Of a DNA stretch of 64,000 bases, positions 25,842 to 34,386 are shown piece after piece. Source of the DNA: CAYMZZ01 sp044463125 (GTDB taxonomy: Bacteria; Bacteroidota; Bacteroidia; Chitinophagales; Chitinophagaceae); contig JBIQMS010000027.1 of assembly GCA_044463125.1 (NCBI GenBank), positions 3,580 through 67,579 of the forward strand, read 5' to 3'. The notes under the pieces were generated by a model, which worked only from the letters and a program-made list of their open reading frames with translations, ran no database searches and had not been told where the DNA came from. Made by a program: the position numbers and the translations under genes. Position 1 is the first letter of the stretch. The number at the start of each line of letters is the position of its first letter.

Positions 25842-27663
25842 GCCCGTACCCCGCGACCGTGACCAGGCTCTTTTTGTACGGCAGGGCCTCCTGCCTCAAT
25901 TGGCATCCCGTTCCTGGGTGCTACCTACCCTGCAGGGTTTTGATGAAGAAATTTCAAAAGTAAAATACGCCTTATTCAAGTCAGGGTTCCTCAACGCCAT
26001 GATGCAGGAACAATGGCCAGAGACTAATTGGGAAGCGGAAGTAAACGATTTTGTGAAAGAAATCACAGATACAGTCATTGACAGCGCTTTCCGGCAATTG
26101 CCTTCAGAAATCTATGCGATTCGTGGCGCAGCGCAGGCAGAAACGATGAAAAAAAGAAGAGATGCCCTGCCCGAAGCCATGCGAAGCTATTATCGGTTTA
26201 TCAATCGTATTGTTGATATCAGGGCTACGCAAAAACATGAATTCGTTCAAATCAGCAGCGATGAAAAAGGTGATATCCAGGTCCTGGTACGCAAAATCAA
26301 CAAAGAAGGAGAATTACGGGACACACTCGTATATAAAAACTTTGATCACAACTTAACCAAAGAAATCCGGGTTTACCTGGAAGCGGGAAACGACAGTATT
26401 GTTGTCAACAACAATAATTCCCGAATTCTGGTAAGGCTGATCGGAGGCACGGGTAGAAAAACCTATCAACTGGAGCGCAGCCACAAAAAACTGCGACTTT
26501 ATGACCTCAGTTCATCGGCCCATATCAGCGGAGACCCCGGCGCCGCCATGATAAGATTGGGTAAGGATACCAGTATCACCCGCTTTGTACCCGTTAATCT
26601 CTATCATGTTACCATGCCGCTGATAACCGCGGGTTATAACCTCGATGATGGCCTCATTTTCGGCGCGGGATTTCAGCATACCCAGCAGGGATTCCGAAAG
26701 GAGCCCTTTGCGAGCCGCCATCAGTTTACAGCCGCACATTCTTTCAGTACAAAGGCTTATCGAATACGATACCGGGGCATTTGGACAGATGTATGGAAAA
26801 AGGCAGATCTCTACTTGAACATACAAGCGAAGGCTCCGGACAATACACAGAATTATTTTGGCAGGGGCAATGAAACCGTATACGAAAAGAAAACCGAGTC
26901 CATCCGGTTTTACCGCACAAGGTTCGCCATTTACCAGGTGGATGCGGGATGGAAATGGAATAATGAAAAAGGACTGCAATTCAGCACGGGTCCTTCGCTG
27001 CAATGGTACCGCTATGATGCCGATGAAAACGAAGGTCGCTTTATTGAAGGTCAGGGGCGGGTTGGCAGTTATGACAGCTTAACCGTGGATCGGGCCAAAT
27101 GGCATGCAGGCTGGACGGCTGACCTTGAGTTGGACCAACGCAACCATCCGTTGCTGCCCAGTTGGGGTTCATATTTGAACCTGAATCTCCGTGCTTATCA
27201 TGCCATCAATACTTATGCCCGATCCTATGGCCAGGTTAATATGGCCATCGCGCTCTACCGCTCGCTCAACGCCCGGCGAACCATCGTCCTGGCCAATCGC
27301 ACAGGGGCTGGCATAACGGTGGGCCATGCCGCATTTTATCAATCGCAATTCCTGGGAGGGCATGAAAACCTGCAAGGCTTTCGGCAATACCGCTTTGCCG
27401 GCGACCACCTGCTGTGGAATAACCTGGAGCTGCGAATAAAGCTGGCCGACTGGGGAGGCTATATACTTCCCGGACAGTTTGGCTTTACCGGTTTCTACGA
27501 TCTGGGGCGGGTTTGGCAGCGGGGCGAAAGTTCCAGGCGGTGGCACCAGGGAGTGGGCGGCGGCTTTTATTACGCGCCCGCACAAATGGCGCTATTCCAA
27601 CTGGTGGCCGGATATTCACGCGAAGGCTGGCTCCCTTATTTTACCGTGGGTTTCCGCTTTTAA
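25834..27663 (+). CDS. Metallophosphatase-Omp85 protein, 3' part (outer-membrane barrel)
   Basis: The continuation of the preceding gene in the +1 frame, with no credible start codon of its own at the junction. The first 130 residues continue the linker (KYYEPVPRDRDQALF, LPTLQGFDEEISKVKYAL). After a region rich in short repeats and beta strands, the last about 350 residues form an Omp85/BamA-like surface-antigen barrel, with alternating strands such as QFLGGHENLQGFRQYRFAGD and a C-terminal aromatic strand ending YFTVGFRF. If translated as one chain, the phosphatase domain would be held at the outer membrane on the periplasmic side. A functional product needs repair of, or +1 shifting at, the junction near 25830-25841. 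Confidence 0.85.
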   Translation, partial: YYEPVPRDRDQALFVRQGLLPQLASRSWVLPTLQGFDEEISKVKYALFKSGFLNAMMQEQWPETNWEAEVNDFVKEITDTVIDSAFRQLPSEIYAIRGAAQAETMKKRRDALPEAMRSYYRFINRIVDIRATQKHEFVQISSDEKGDIQVLVRKINKEGELRDTLVYKNFDHNLTKEIRVYLEAGNDSIVVNNNNSRILVRLIGGTGRKTYQLERSHKKLRLYDLSSSAHISGDPGAAMIRLGKDTSITRFVPVNLYHVTMPLITAGYNLDDGLIFGAGFQHTQQGFRKEPFASRHQFTAAHSFSTKAYRIRYRGIWTDVWKKADLYLNIQAKAPDNTQNYFGRGNETVYEKKTESIRFYRTRFAIYQVDAGWKWNNEKGLQFSTGPSLQWYRYDADENEGRFIEGQGRVGSYDSLTVDRAKWHAGWTADLELDQRNHPLLPSWGSYLNLNLRAYHAINTYARSYGQVNMAIALYRSLNARRTIVLANRTGAGITVGHAAFYQSQFLGGHENLQGFRQYRFAGDHLLWNNLELRIKLADWGGYILPGQFGFTGFYDLGRVWQRGESSRRWHQGVGGGFYYAPAQMALFQLVAGYSREGWLPYFTVGFRF

Positions 27664-27731
27664 CCGATGCTTTGGCAGCGTTTACCCAGTTTTCGATATC
27701 CCGGCTGAAAGAGGAAGCTTAATTTTACAGT

Positions 27732-30131
27732 ATGCAACACCGAATTATCTCGCTTCCCGATCCCGGGGTGCCGGGGGAAGCGCCGGTCAATACGCAACTT
27801 TCTTTCAAGCCATTCCTGGACTATGTGCGCATGCGTCTGCAGGACAAGGACAGCATCAAGAAAGAAATTTATAAACTGATCCTGGAGAAATTCGCGCAAT
27901 ACCCGGAGCTGGAAGCAGAAGTGAAACTGGAAGATACGGGCAAATACATTGAGCTGCTGAACCTGCTATACATGGTACTCTCCACCGTGGTGGAAGATGA
28001 AAAAGAAGTATTATGGGGAATTTCCATTCCTGTTACTCCTAAAATTTTCTATGGCTCCAACGCATTGTACAAGTTGCTGACGGATGCGCAAACGCATGAA
28101 ATAAAACCTGAATTGATTCAGGATGATCCGGAGATGGAAACGCAGAAATGCGAGCTGCTCTACAGTTTTCTCCTGGAAAAATTTTATCATTTCAATTTTC
28201 ATAAAAAACAGGAAATGATACGTCCGGTGTTGGATACAACAACCGGACTTCAAAAATTCTACCGGATCAATCTCGATACCCGCTTTGTGGACATCAGCAC
28301 CAGTGAAGACCTTCCCAAATTGAATCTTGAAAATTTACAGGTACACCTGCATGAGGAAAATGGCATGGACATTCTCCGCCGCATTCTTCCCCTGCATCAT
28401 TTCCGTTTTTCAGGGTTCAGCATCATCACCATCACCGATGTAACGCCACAATATGCCCTGGAAAAGATTCGTAATATCCTTGTGGATGGCCATGGCAAGG
28501 CCGATGAAGAAAACTACCAGCCCATTTCTCAATCTCTGAAATCGCTGGTAGGCTGCAAGGAGATTGAGTTCACCCTCCTCCCCTTGTTTCGCATCAACCA
28601 GCAGATAGTACAGGATCCGGATGCCTATGCGCACAGTATTCTTTTTTCAATGGGTAAACAGGAGGGCGTGATGAATGAGTTCTTTCTGCCACTGGTTGAA
28701 AAATTCACCAGCAACCCCCGGATATTGTATTACAAAGACCTCGATCAATCGGGGCCCAGCCAGGTGCAGGTAGGCAAACTTTTTCAGTTGGCCGGCGTAA
28801 AATCCTATTCGCTGATGCCGGTTTATTACAACAATAAGCTGATCGGCGCTTTTGAAATGTATAGCCGGAGAAAAGGCGTACTCAATGAGCAGGTATTTGC
28901 CCGGGTTGACGCTGCGATGGAACTTATTGGCCAATTGATTCAAAACAGCGTGGAAGAGTTCAATGCCCGCATAGCAGATACCATACGCGATAAATTTACT
29001 TCCCTGCAACCTTCGGTACAGTGGAAATTTACCGAAGCCGCCTGGGATTATATCTATCGCACGCGCCAGGAAGGCAAACCGGTACCGGTGCGCAAGATCG
29101 AGTTCCGCGATGTGTTTCCCCTCTATGGAGCCATCGATATCCGGAACAGTACCATCGAACGCAACAAAGCGGTGCTGACCGACCTGCAGTATCAGTTTAT
29201 TCAGTTGCAGGAAGTATTCATGCACATGAAGAACAAGCAAAATCTCGCACTCACCGATGATTTCATATTCAAGTGCAATAAATTTCAAAAATCTCTTGGC
29301 GGCATCATCAGTACACAGGATGAAATAAGGCTGAACCAGTTTCTCAACGACGAAGCGCATCCATTTCTTCATCATTTCGAAGAGGCGAATCCCGATCTCG
29401 CACCAAGGATACAGGAATATTTTGCCGCCATTGATCCTGTTCAGGGCAAAGCTTGGGAACAACGCAGGGCCCTGGAAGATTCCATGCAGATGATCAACAA
29501 CGCCGTGAACAATTACCTGGACCTGATGAATGTGGAAATTCAGCAGGCCTATCCCAGCTATTTCGAAAAATTCAGGACAGATGGTGTTGAGTACGACATC
29601 TATATCGGGCAATCCATAGCGCCTGAACGGCCATTCGACCGGGTTTATCTCAAGAATCTTCGTCTCTGGCAGCTTGGTTCCATGGCGGCCATTGCCCGCC
29701 TTTCGCACCTGCTGGTACCCCGGATGAAAGTGCCGCTGGAGACCACACAGTTGATCTTTATCTATTCCAACAGTATTGATATCAGTTTCCGGAACGACGA
29801 GCGCCGTTTCGATGTGGAAGGAGGGTATAATATCCGGTATCATATTATCAAGAAGCGCATCGATAAGGTTCATCTCAAGAATACGCGTGAACGACTCACA
29901 CAGCCAGGCAAAATCGCGCTGATCTATTTCAATCAGAAGGATGCGGATGAATATGCCTCCTTTATCCATCACCTGCAGGAGAGAAAGATCCTGCTACCCG
30001 ACCTGGAATACCTGGAGCTGGAAGAAGTGCAGGGCGTCAGCGGCCTTAAAGCCATGCGGGTGAGTGTGGCATTGGACGCCGCCGAATCCGAGGAACGGTT
30101 GGAGGAGGAGAAAACAGTGGATTATAGTTGA
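27732..30131 (+). CDS. Large GAF-like domain protein of unknown function
   Basis: A 799-residue soluble protein with no signal or membrane segment, of a type usually labelled GAF domain protein in Chitinophagaceae. Residues about 360-420 (AGVKSYSLMPVYYNNKLIGAFEMYSRRKGVLNEQ) fit the end of a GAF sensor domain. Residues about 450-500 contain KIEFRDVFPLYGAIDIRNSTIERN, which faintly resembles the metal-binding strand of class III nucleotide cyclases (F-D-I-x-x-S/F-T), but I cannot confirm a cyclase. The C-terminal 200 residues are mixed alpha/beta with no motif known to me. It starts 68 nt after the Omp85 gene on the same strand and could be the last gene of that run. Confidence 0.7.
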   Translation: MQHRIISLPDPGVPGEAPVNTQLSFKPFLDYVRMRLQDKDSIKKEIYKLILEKFAQYPELEAEVKLEDTGKYIELLNLLYMVLSTVVEDEKEVLWGISIPVTPKIFYGSNALYKLLTDAQTHEIKPELIQDDPEMETQKCELLYSFLLEKFYHFNFHKKQEMIRPVLDTTTGLQKFYRINLDTRFVDISTSEDLPKLNLENLQVHLHEENGMDILRRILPLHHFRFSGFSIITITDVTPQYALEKIRNILVDGHGKADEENYQPISQSLKSLVGCKEIEFTLLPLFRINQQIVQDPDAYAHSILFSMGKQEGVMNEFFLPLVEKFTSNPRILYYKDLDQSGPSQVQVGKLFQLAGVKSYSLMPVYYNNKLIGAFEMYSRRKGVLNEQVFARVDAAMELIGQLIQNSVEEFNARIADTIRDKFTSLQPSVQWKFTEAAWDYIYRTRQEGKPVPVRKIEFRDVFPLYGAIDIRNSTIERNKAVLTDLQYQFIQLQEVFMHMKNKQNLALTDDFIFKCNKFQKSLGGIISTQDEIRLNQFLNDEAHPFLHHFEEANPDLAPRIQEYFAAIDPVQGKAWEQRRALEDSMQMINNAVNNYLDLMNVEIQQAYPSYFEKFRTDGVEYDIYIGQSIAPERPFDRVYLKNLRLWQLGSMAAIARLSHLLVPRMKVPLETTQLIFIYSNSIDISFRNDERRFDVEGGYNIRYHIIKKRIDKVHLKNTRERLTQPGKIALIYFNQKDADEYASFIHHLQERKILLPDLEYLELEEVQGVSGLKAMRVSVALDAAESEERLEEEKTVDYS

Positions 30132-30209
30132 TTCAAGGCAATCGAAAATTCTGTAACTTACCACTGGCAGTTCCCGTAAACCAAAAACCGGGCATCGCTG
30201 CCAGGCTTT

Positions 30210-30812
30210 ATGAGTAATGGTTCGGATAATGGCCGCCGCGACTTCCTGAAGAAGTCTGCTGCACTGGCGGCAATTTCGGCCAGCAGCCCACTACTGCTGA
30301 AAGCCGGACAACACGATGAGCAAATCGCTTCCATTTTCGAGAAAATTCCGCTGCGCATCCAGGTAAACGGCAAGCATCATGAACTGAATGTGGAACCCAG
30401 GGTAACCCTGCTAGATCTGCTCCGTGAGCAATTGGGACTTACGGGAACCAAGAAAGGTTGCGATCATGGTCAATGCGGTGCCTGCACAGTGCATGTGGAT
30501 GGGCGACGTGTGAATTCCTGTCTTTCCCTGGCCATCATGAACCAGGAGAAATCGGTGACAACCATTGAAGGCCTCGCCAGGGGCGAAGAACTGCATCCCA
30601 TGCAACAGGCATTCATCAAGCACGATGGGTTCCAGTGTGGCTACTGCACTCCCGGTCAGATCATGTCGGCCATCGCCTGCGTGAAGGAGGGACATGCCGG
30701 CTCCGAGGAGGAAATACGCGAATACATGAGTGGAAATATATGCCGCTGTGGCGCATACAGCAATATCGTTAAGGCCATTCGTGAAGTTGCCGAAGGAGGG
30801 CAGCCCTTATGA
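30210..30812 (+). CDS. paoA: Periplasmic aldehyde oxidase, [2Fe-2S] subunit
   Basis: The 200-residue small subunit of a xanthine-oxidase-family molybdoenzyme, like E. coli PaoA (YagT). A twin-arginine signal is visible (GRRDFLKKSAALAAISA, Arg9-Arg10), so the assembled complex is probably exported folded. The plant-type cluster cysteines are Cys84, 89, 92 and 104 (CDHGQCGACTVH). The second cluster cysteines are Cys143, 146, 178 and 180 (CGYCTPG, CRCG). The stop overlaps the start of paoB by 4 nt. Confidence 0.94.
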   Translation: MSNGSDNGRRDFLKKSAALAAISASSPLLLKAGQHDEQIASIFEKIPLRIQVNGKHHELNVEPRVTLLDLLREQLGLTGTKKGCDHGQCGACTVHVDGRRVNSCLSLAIMNQEKSVTTIEGLARGEELHPMQQAFIKHDGFQCGYCTPGQIMSAIACVKEGHAGSEEEIREYMSGNICRCGAYSNIVKAIREVAEGGQPL

Positions 30813-31792
30813 TACCGTTTGAATACATAAGGGTGAGCACCGTTAACGCCGCCCTCAGCGCTTACCAGAAAAATCCCGGTTCCGCCTATATAGCCGGAGG
30901 CACCAACCTGGTGGACCTGATGAAAAAATATGTGCAGCAGCCTGCAAGGCTGATCGATATTAACCCCCTGCCCCTTCGGTATGTGAAGGAAGAAGGCAAT
31001 GGTATAAGGATTGGCGCGCTGATGCCCAATTCAGACCTTGCCGCCAACGACATTATTACCAAACGGTTTCCGCTTGTTGCGCAGGCGCTGAAAGCGGGCG
31101 CTTCCGCCCAATTGCGGAACATGGCTACTGCGGGAGGCAATATATTGCAGCGAACGCGTTGCACTTATTTTTACGACACCGCAATGCCCTGCAACAAACG
31201 CCAGCCAGGATCCGGTTGTGCTGCGCTGAAAGGGCATAACCGGATGCACGCCATTTTTGGCGCCAGCGACCAATGCATTGCGGTGCACCCCAGTGATTTT
31301 TGCGTAGCGTTGGCGGCGCTTGATGCGCGTGTGGAAGTGCAGGGGCCGGCGGGTAAGCGCAGTATTCCTTTTTCCGATTTTCACCGCCTCCCGGGAAATG
31401 ATGCTTCGCGCGACAATACCCTGAAAAAGGGTGAACTGATCACGGAGCTTTTCATTCCCGAAAACAACTTTGGTCAACATACTCATTACCTGAAGTTGCG
31501 CGACAGGGCTTCTTATGCATTTGCGCTACTATCAGTAGCGGCAGCGCTGGAAATCAGGGATGGAAAAATACTTCGTGCCCGCATATGTATGGGTGCTGTG
31601 GCCCATAAGCCCTGGCGCTTACCGGCAGTGGAGAAATTTTTAGCGAATAAGCCGGCCACGGAACAAAGCTTTCAGGATGCTGCGGCTATTTCCATGCAGG
31701 GCGCCAAAGGCTTTGGACACAACGATTTCAAAATCAAACTGGCTCCCCGGGCAATAGTAGAAGCTTTGAGCAGGGCTGCCGCAAATGCATAA
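30809..31792 (+). CDS. paoB: Aldehyde oxidase, FAD-binding subunit
   Basis: The 327-residue medium subunit of the same complex. The FAD pyrophosphate motif is YIAGGTNLVDLMKK and a second FAD contact is NMATAGGNILQRTRC. A cysteine-rich insert, CTYFYDTAMPCNKRQPGSGCAALKG, matches the extra [4Fe-4S] loop seen in PaoB-type subunits. The C-terminal CO-dehydrogenase flavoprotein domain follows. It has no signal of its own and probably leaves the cell with the Tat-tagged small subunit. It is translationally coupled to paoA and lies 11 nt before paoC. Confidence 0.94.
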   Translation: MIPFEYIRVSTVNAALSAYQKNPGSAYIAGGTNLVDLMKKYVQQPARLIDINPLPLRYVKEEGNGIRIGALMPNSDLAANDIITKRFPLVAQALKAGASAQLRNMATAGGNILQRTRCTYFYDTAMPCNKRQPGSGCAALKGHNRMHAIFGASDQCIAVHPSDFCVALAALDARVEVQGPAGKRSIPFSDFHRLPGNDASRDNTLKKGELITELFIPENNFGQHTHYLKLRDRASYAFALLSVAAALEIRDGKILRARICMGAVAHKPWRLPAVEKFLANKPATEQSFQDAAAISMQGAKGFGHNDFKIKLAPRAIVEALSRAAANA

Positions 31793-31803
31793 ACTCCGCC
31801 AGA

Positions 31804-34053
31804 ATGAACAATAGTTTCTCCTCCAAAGTATTCTTGCCGAATGACCAGGAAAGGGTGGACGGTCGCGATAAGGTGACGGGTAAAGCCCTTTATGCGGCCG
31901 AGCATCCCATACCCGGCATCTGCCACGCCGTGGTTGTTGGCAGCAGCATCGCCAAAGGAACCATCCTGAGCATTGATACCAGCGCTGCCGCCAATGCTCC
32001 GGGTGTATTGGGAGTTTTTTCCCACCTCAATACCATCGATGTACCGGGATTTAAACCTCAGGAAGCAAAGGAAGGCCGGCCCGCACGAAACTGGAACGGC
32101 CTCAAAGTTTTTTACGACAACAAGGTTTATTCCAATGGCCAGCCCGTGGCTTTAGTGGTGGCCGATACGCCGGAAAGGGCGCGACATGCCGCCAGCCTTT
32201 TGCGTATCCGTTACCAGGAAGAAAAACATGAAACGGATTTCTTCCAGAATCTCAGCAAAGCCACGGTACAGGAAGGCGGCTGGAGCCGGCCCACTTATAC
32301 CCGTGGAGAGGAAGATGCCTGGACAAAGTCGGAAGTGAAAATGGAGGCAGAATACACCCTGCCGATGGAAACGCATAATCCCATGGAGATGCACGCCATT
32401 ATCGCGCACTGGGAGGGCGAAGATAAATTGACGGTCTATACCAAAACCCAGGGCCCTCGTGATACCGTTGGATCACTTGCCCAGGCCTTTCAGCTTGATG
32501 AAAAGAACATTAAAGTGATCGCGGCCTTTGTGGGGGGCGGCTTCGGCAGCGCCCTTCGTACCTGGCCGCATGAGATTGCGGCCGTGATCGCCGCTAAAAA
32601 ACTGAAGCGGCCTGTAAAGTTGATGTTGAGTCGCGATCAGATGTTTACCATGGTAGGTTACCGACCCATGGCCTGGCAAAAACTAAGCCTTGGCGCCAGC
32701 AAGGAAGGAAAACTCACCGCCATTCGCCACGAAGCTATTGGCAGTACTTCCAGCTATGAAAACTTTACGGAAGGGATTGTAAACGCTTCGCGATTTATGT
32801 ATGAGTGTGCGAATGTGTACACGAACTATAAGCTTCTTCCGCTTGATTTGAATACACCCATCTGGATGCGAGGCCCAGGCGAAGCTACGGGTTGCTTCGC
32901 GCTGGAATCAGCGCTCGATGAATTATCTTATCAACTCAACCTGGACCCCATTGAGCTGCGGATGCGCAATTATGCGGAAAAAGATCCGGAGCGGGGCCTG
33001 CCCTGGTCGAGTAAATACCTGAAGGAATGTTATGAAATGGGCGCGCAAAAAATTGGATGGTCTAAACGCCCGCAAGAACCCCGAAGCCTCGTGGAAGATG
33101 GTATGCTGGTGGGCTATGGCATGGCTTCCGGCGTATTTAGCGCCATGCGCTGGCAAGGCGCGGCCAGGGGCATACTGAAGCGCGACGGCACCCTGGTGTT
33201 GCAGAGTGCTGTCAGCGACATGGGGCCCGGCACCGCCACGGCCATGGTGCGCATCGCTGCAGAAACCCTGAATTACCCGATTGAGAAAATCCGGTTCGAA
33301 CTGGGCGATTCCTCCCTCCCACCCGGCCCTACACAGGGCGGAAGCGCTACCACCAGCACGCTTGGCTCCGCGGTATATGATGTATGCACCGAAATAAAGC
33401 AAAAGCTGGGGAAAATGGCGGAGAAAGAACTGCACGACTACCTGCAACATGCCGGACCTGAAGACCTGGTATTTGAAAGCGGGCAGGTGTATCCCAAACA
33501 ACAGGCTCAGCGCAAAATCAATTATACCGAACTGCTCGAACGCAATCGCATGCAGGAACTGGTGGTGGAAAAAAGCTCAGCCGGTGGACCGGAGCTGCGG
33601 AAATATTCGTCCTACTCCTTCTCAGTCCATTTTGTGAAGCTACAGGTACACCCTCGTACCGGTGTGGTAAAAATCATGAATATTGTAACCGCCGCCGATG
33701 CGGGAAAAATCATCAGCCCCAAGACTGCAGAAAGCCAGATGATCGGTGGTGTTGTAGGCGGCATCGGCATGGCCTTAACCGAAGAAACCATCATTGACCA
33801 TCGATACGGACGCTACGTTAACAATAATTTCGCGGATTATCATGTGCCCGTGCATGCGGATGTACCTGCTATTGATGTGTTGTTTGTCAACAAACCCGAT
33901 CCGGTTCTGAATCCCATGGGCGCGAAGGGCATGGGCGAAATTGCCCTGATTGGTTTTGCCGCTGCTGTTACCAATGCCATCTATAATGCGACGGGAGTAA
34001 GGGTAAGGGATTTGCCGGTGAAGCTGGAGAGCAGTTTAGGGTTTAAGGTTTAA
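31804..34053 (+). CDS. paoC: Aldehyde oxidase, molybdenum cofactor-binding subunit
   Basis: The 749-residue large subunit that binds molybdopterin cytosine dinucleotide and oxidises aldehydes, with the substrate undefined here. Motifs include AFVGGGFGSALRTWPHE, WMRGPGEATGCFALES, SDMGPGTATAMVRIAAE and QGGSATTS. The catalytic glutamate is in GAKGMGEIALIGFAAAVTNA. The last five codons and the stop (LGFKV-stop) lie in a TTTARGG heptad array that starts at 34035, so the repeat has supplied the C-terminus. No MoCo assembly gene (such as PaoD/XdhC) is in the window. Confidence 0.94.
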   Translation: MNNSFSSKVFLPNDQERVDGRDKVTGKALYAAEHPIPGICHAVVVGSSIAKGTILSIDTSAAANAPGVLGVFSHLNTIDVPGFKPQEAKEGRPARNWNGLKVFYDNKVYSNGQPVALVVADTPERARHAASLLRIRYQEEKHETDFFQNLSKATVQEGGWSRPTYTRGEEDAWTKSEVKMEAEYTLPMETHNPMEMHAIIAHWEGEDKLTVYTKTQGPRDTVGSLAQAFQLDEKNIKVIAAFVGGGFGSALRTWPHEIAAVIAAKKLKRPVKLMLSRDQMFTMVGYRPMAWQKLSLGASKEGKLTAIRHEAIGSTSSYENFTEGIVNASRFMYECANVYTNYKLLPLDLNTPIWMRGPGEATGCFALESALDELSYQLNLDPIELRMRNYAEKDPERGLPWSSKYLKECYEMGAQKIGWSKRPQEPRSLVEDGMLVGYGMASGVFSAMRWQGAARGILKRDGTLVLQSAVSDMGPGTATAMVRIAAETLNYPIEKIRFELGDSSLPPGPTQGGSATTSTLGSAVYDVCTEIKQKLGKMAEKELHDYLQHAGPEDLVFESGQVYPKQQAQRKINYTELLERNRMQELVVEKSSAGGPELRKYSSYSFSVHFVKLQVHPRTGVVKIMNIVTAADAGKIISPKTAESQMIGGVVGGIGMALTEETIIDHRYGRYVNNNFADYHVPVHADVPAIDVLFVNKPDPVLNPMGAKGMGEIALIGFAAAVTNAIYNATGVRVRDLPVKLESSLGFKV

Positions 34054-34069
34054 GGTTTAGGGTTTAAGG
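34035..34069 (+). repeat. Heptanucleotide array, TTTARGG unit (5 units), overlapping the paoC end
   Basis: Five 7-mers in phase: TTTAGGG, TTTAAGG, TTTAAGG, TTTAGGG, TTTAAGG. The paoC stop TAA (34051-34053) is inside the third unit. The inverted partner is the array at 34359-34386. Confidence 0.95.
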
Positions 34070-34358
34070 TTGAATCTTTAGGTTCCATAAATATTCTTCA
34101 GTATTGGAGCTGGGGAACGCTATGATTGGGTGAGATGATGTAGGTGCAGATTTTTTTTACCGCAAACGCGACGAAACGATAAATGCCCAGGGTTGTCGCT
34201 GAGATTAACGTTTCGGGTATTGCTAATGCGGGTGGTCCAATTCCTTTAAACCTTCCGTCGCGTTCGTCGCGGATACTTTGTCCCGCCCTGGCGGGATTGC
34301 GGTGATAATTCCCGAGCTAAGAGATGCAAACAAAAAGCACAACCTCCACCAAATTAAA
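34070..34358. other. Core between two inverted heptad arrays (paoC/glmM gap)
   Basis: No gene is seen. The core holds an imperfect long inverted repeat (ACCGCAAACGCGACGAA near 34160, complement TTCGTCGCGG near 34268) and a small GC-rich hairpin, TCCCGCC-CT-GGCGGGA (near 34282-34297). The convergent genes on either side share this region as their 3' end. Confidence 0.6.
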
Positions 34359-34386
34359 CCTTAAACCCTCAACCTTAAACCCTAAA
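34359..34386 (-). repeat. Heptanucleotide array (CCYTAAA form), containing the glmM stop codon
   Basis: Four 7-mers in phase on the plus strand: CCTTAAA, CCCTCAA, CCTTAAA, CCCTAAA. Read on the minus strand these are TTTARGG units. The glmM stop TAG (34384-34382 on minus) lies in the last one. Confidence 0.93.

Noticed and set aside
28647..29972. 441-codon ORF antisense to the GAF-like gene
   Set aside because: Low-complexity His/Ile-rich translation with no family features. It mirrors the codon use of the sense gene.
34035..34069. TTTAGGG repeats as plant telomere contamination
   Set aside because: Only a few units, mixed with TTTAAGG, embedded between bacterial genes and encoding the end of paoC.
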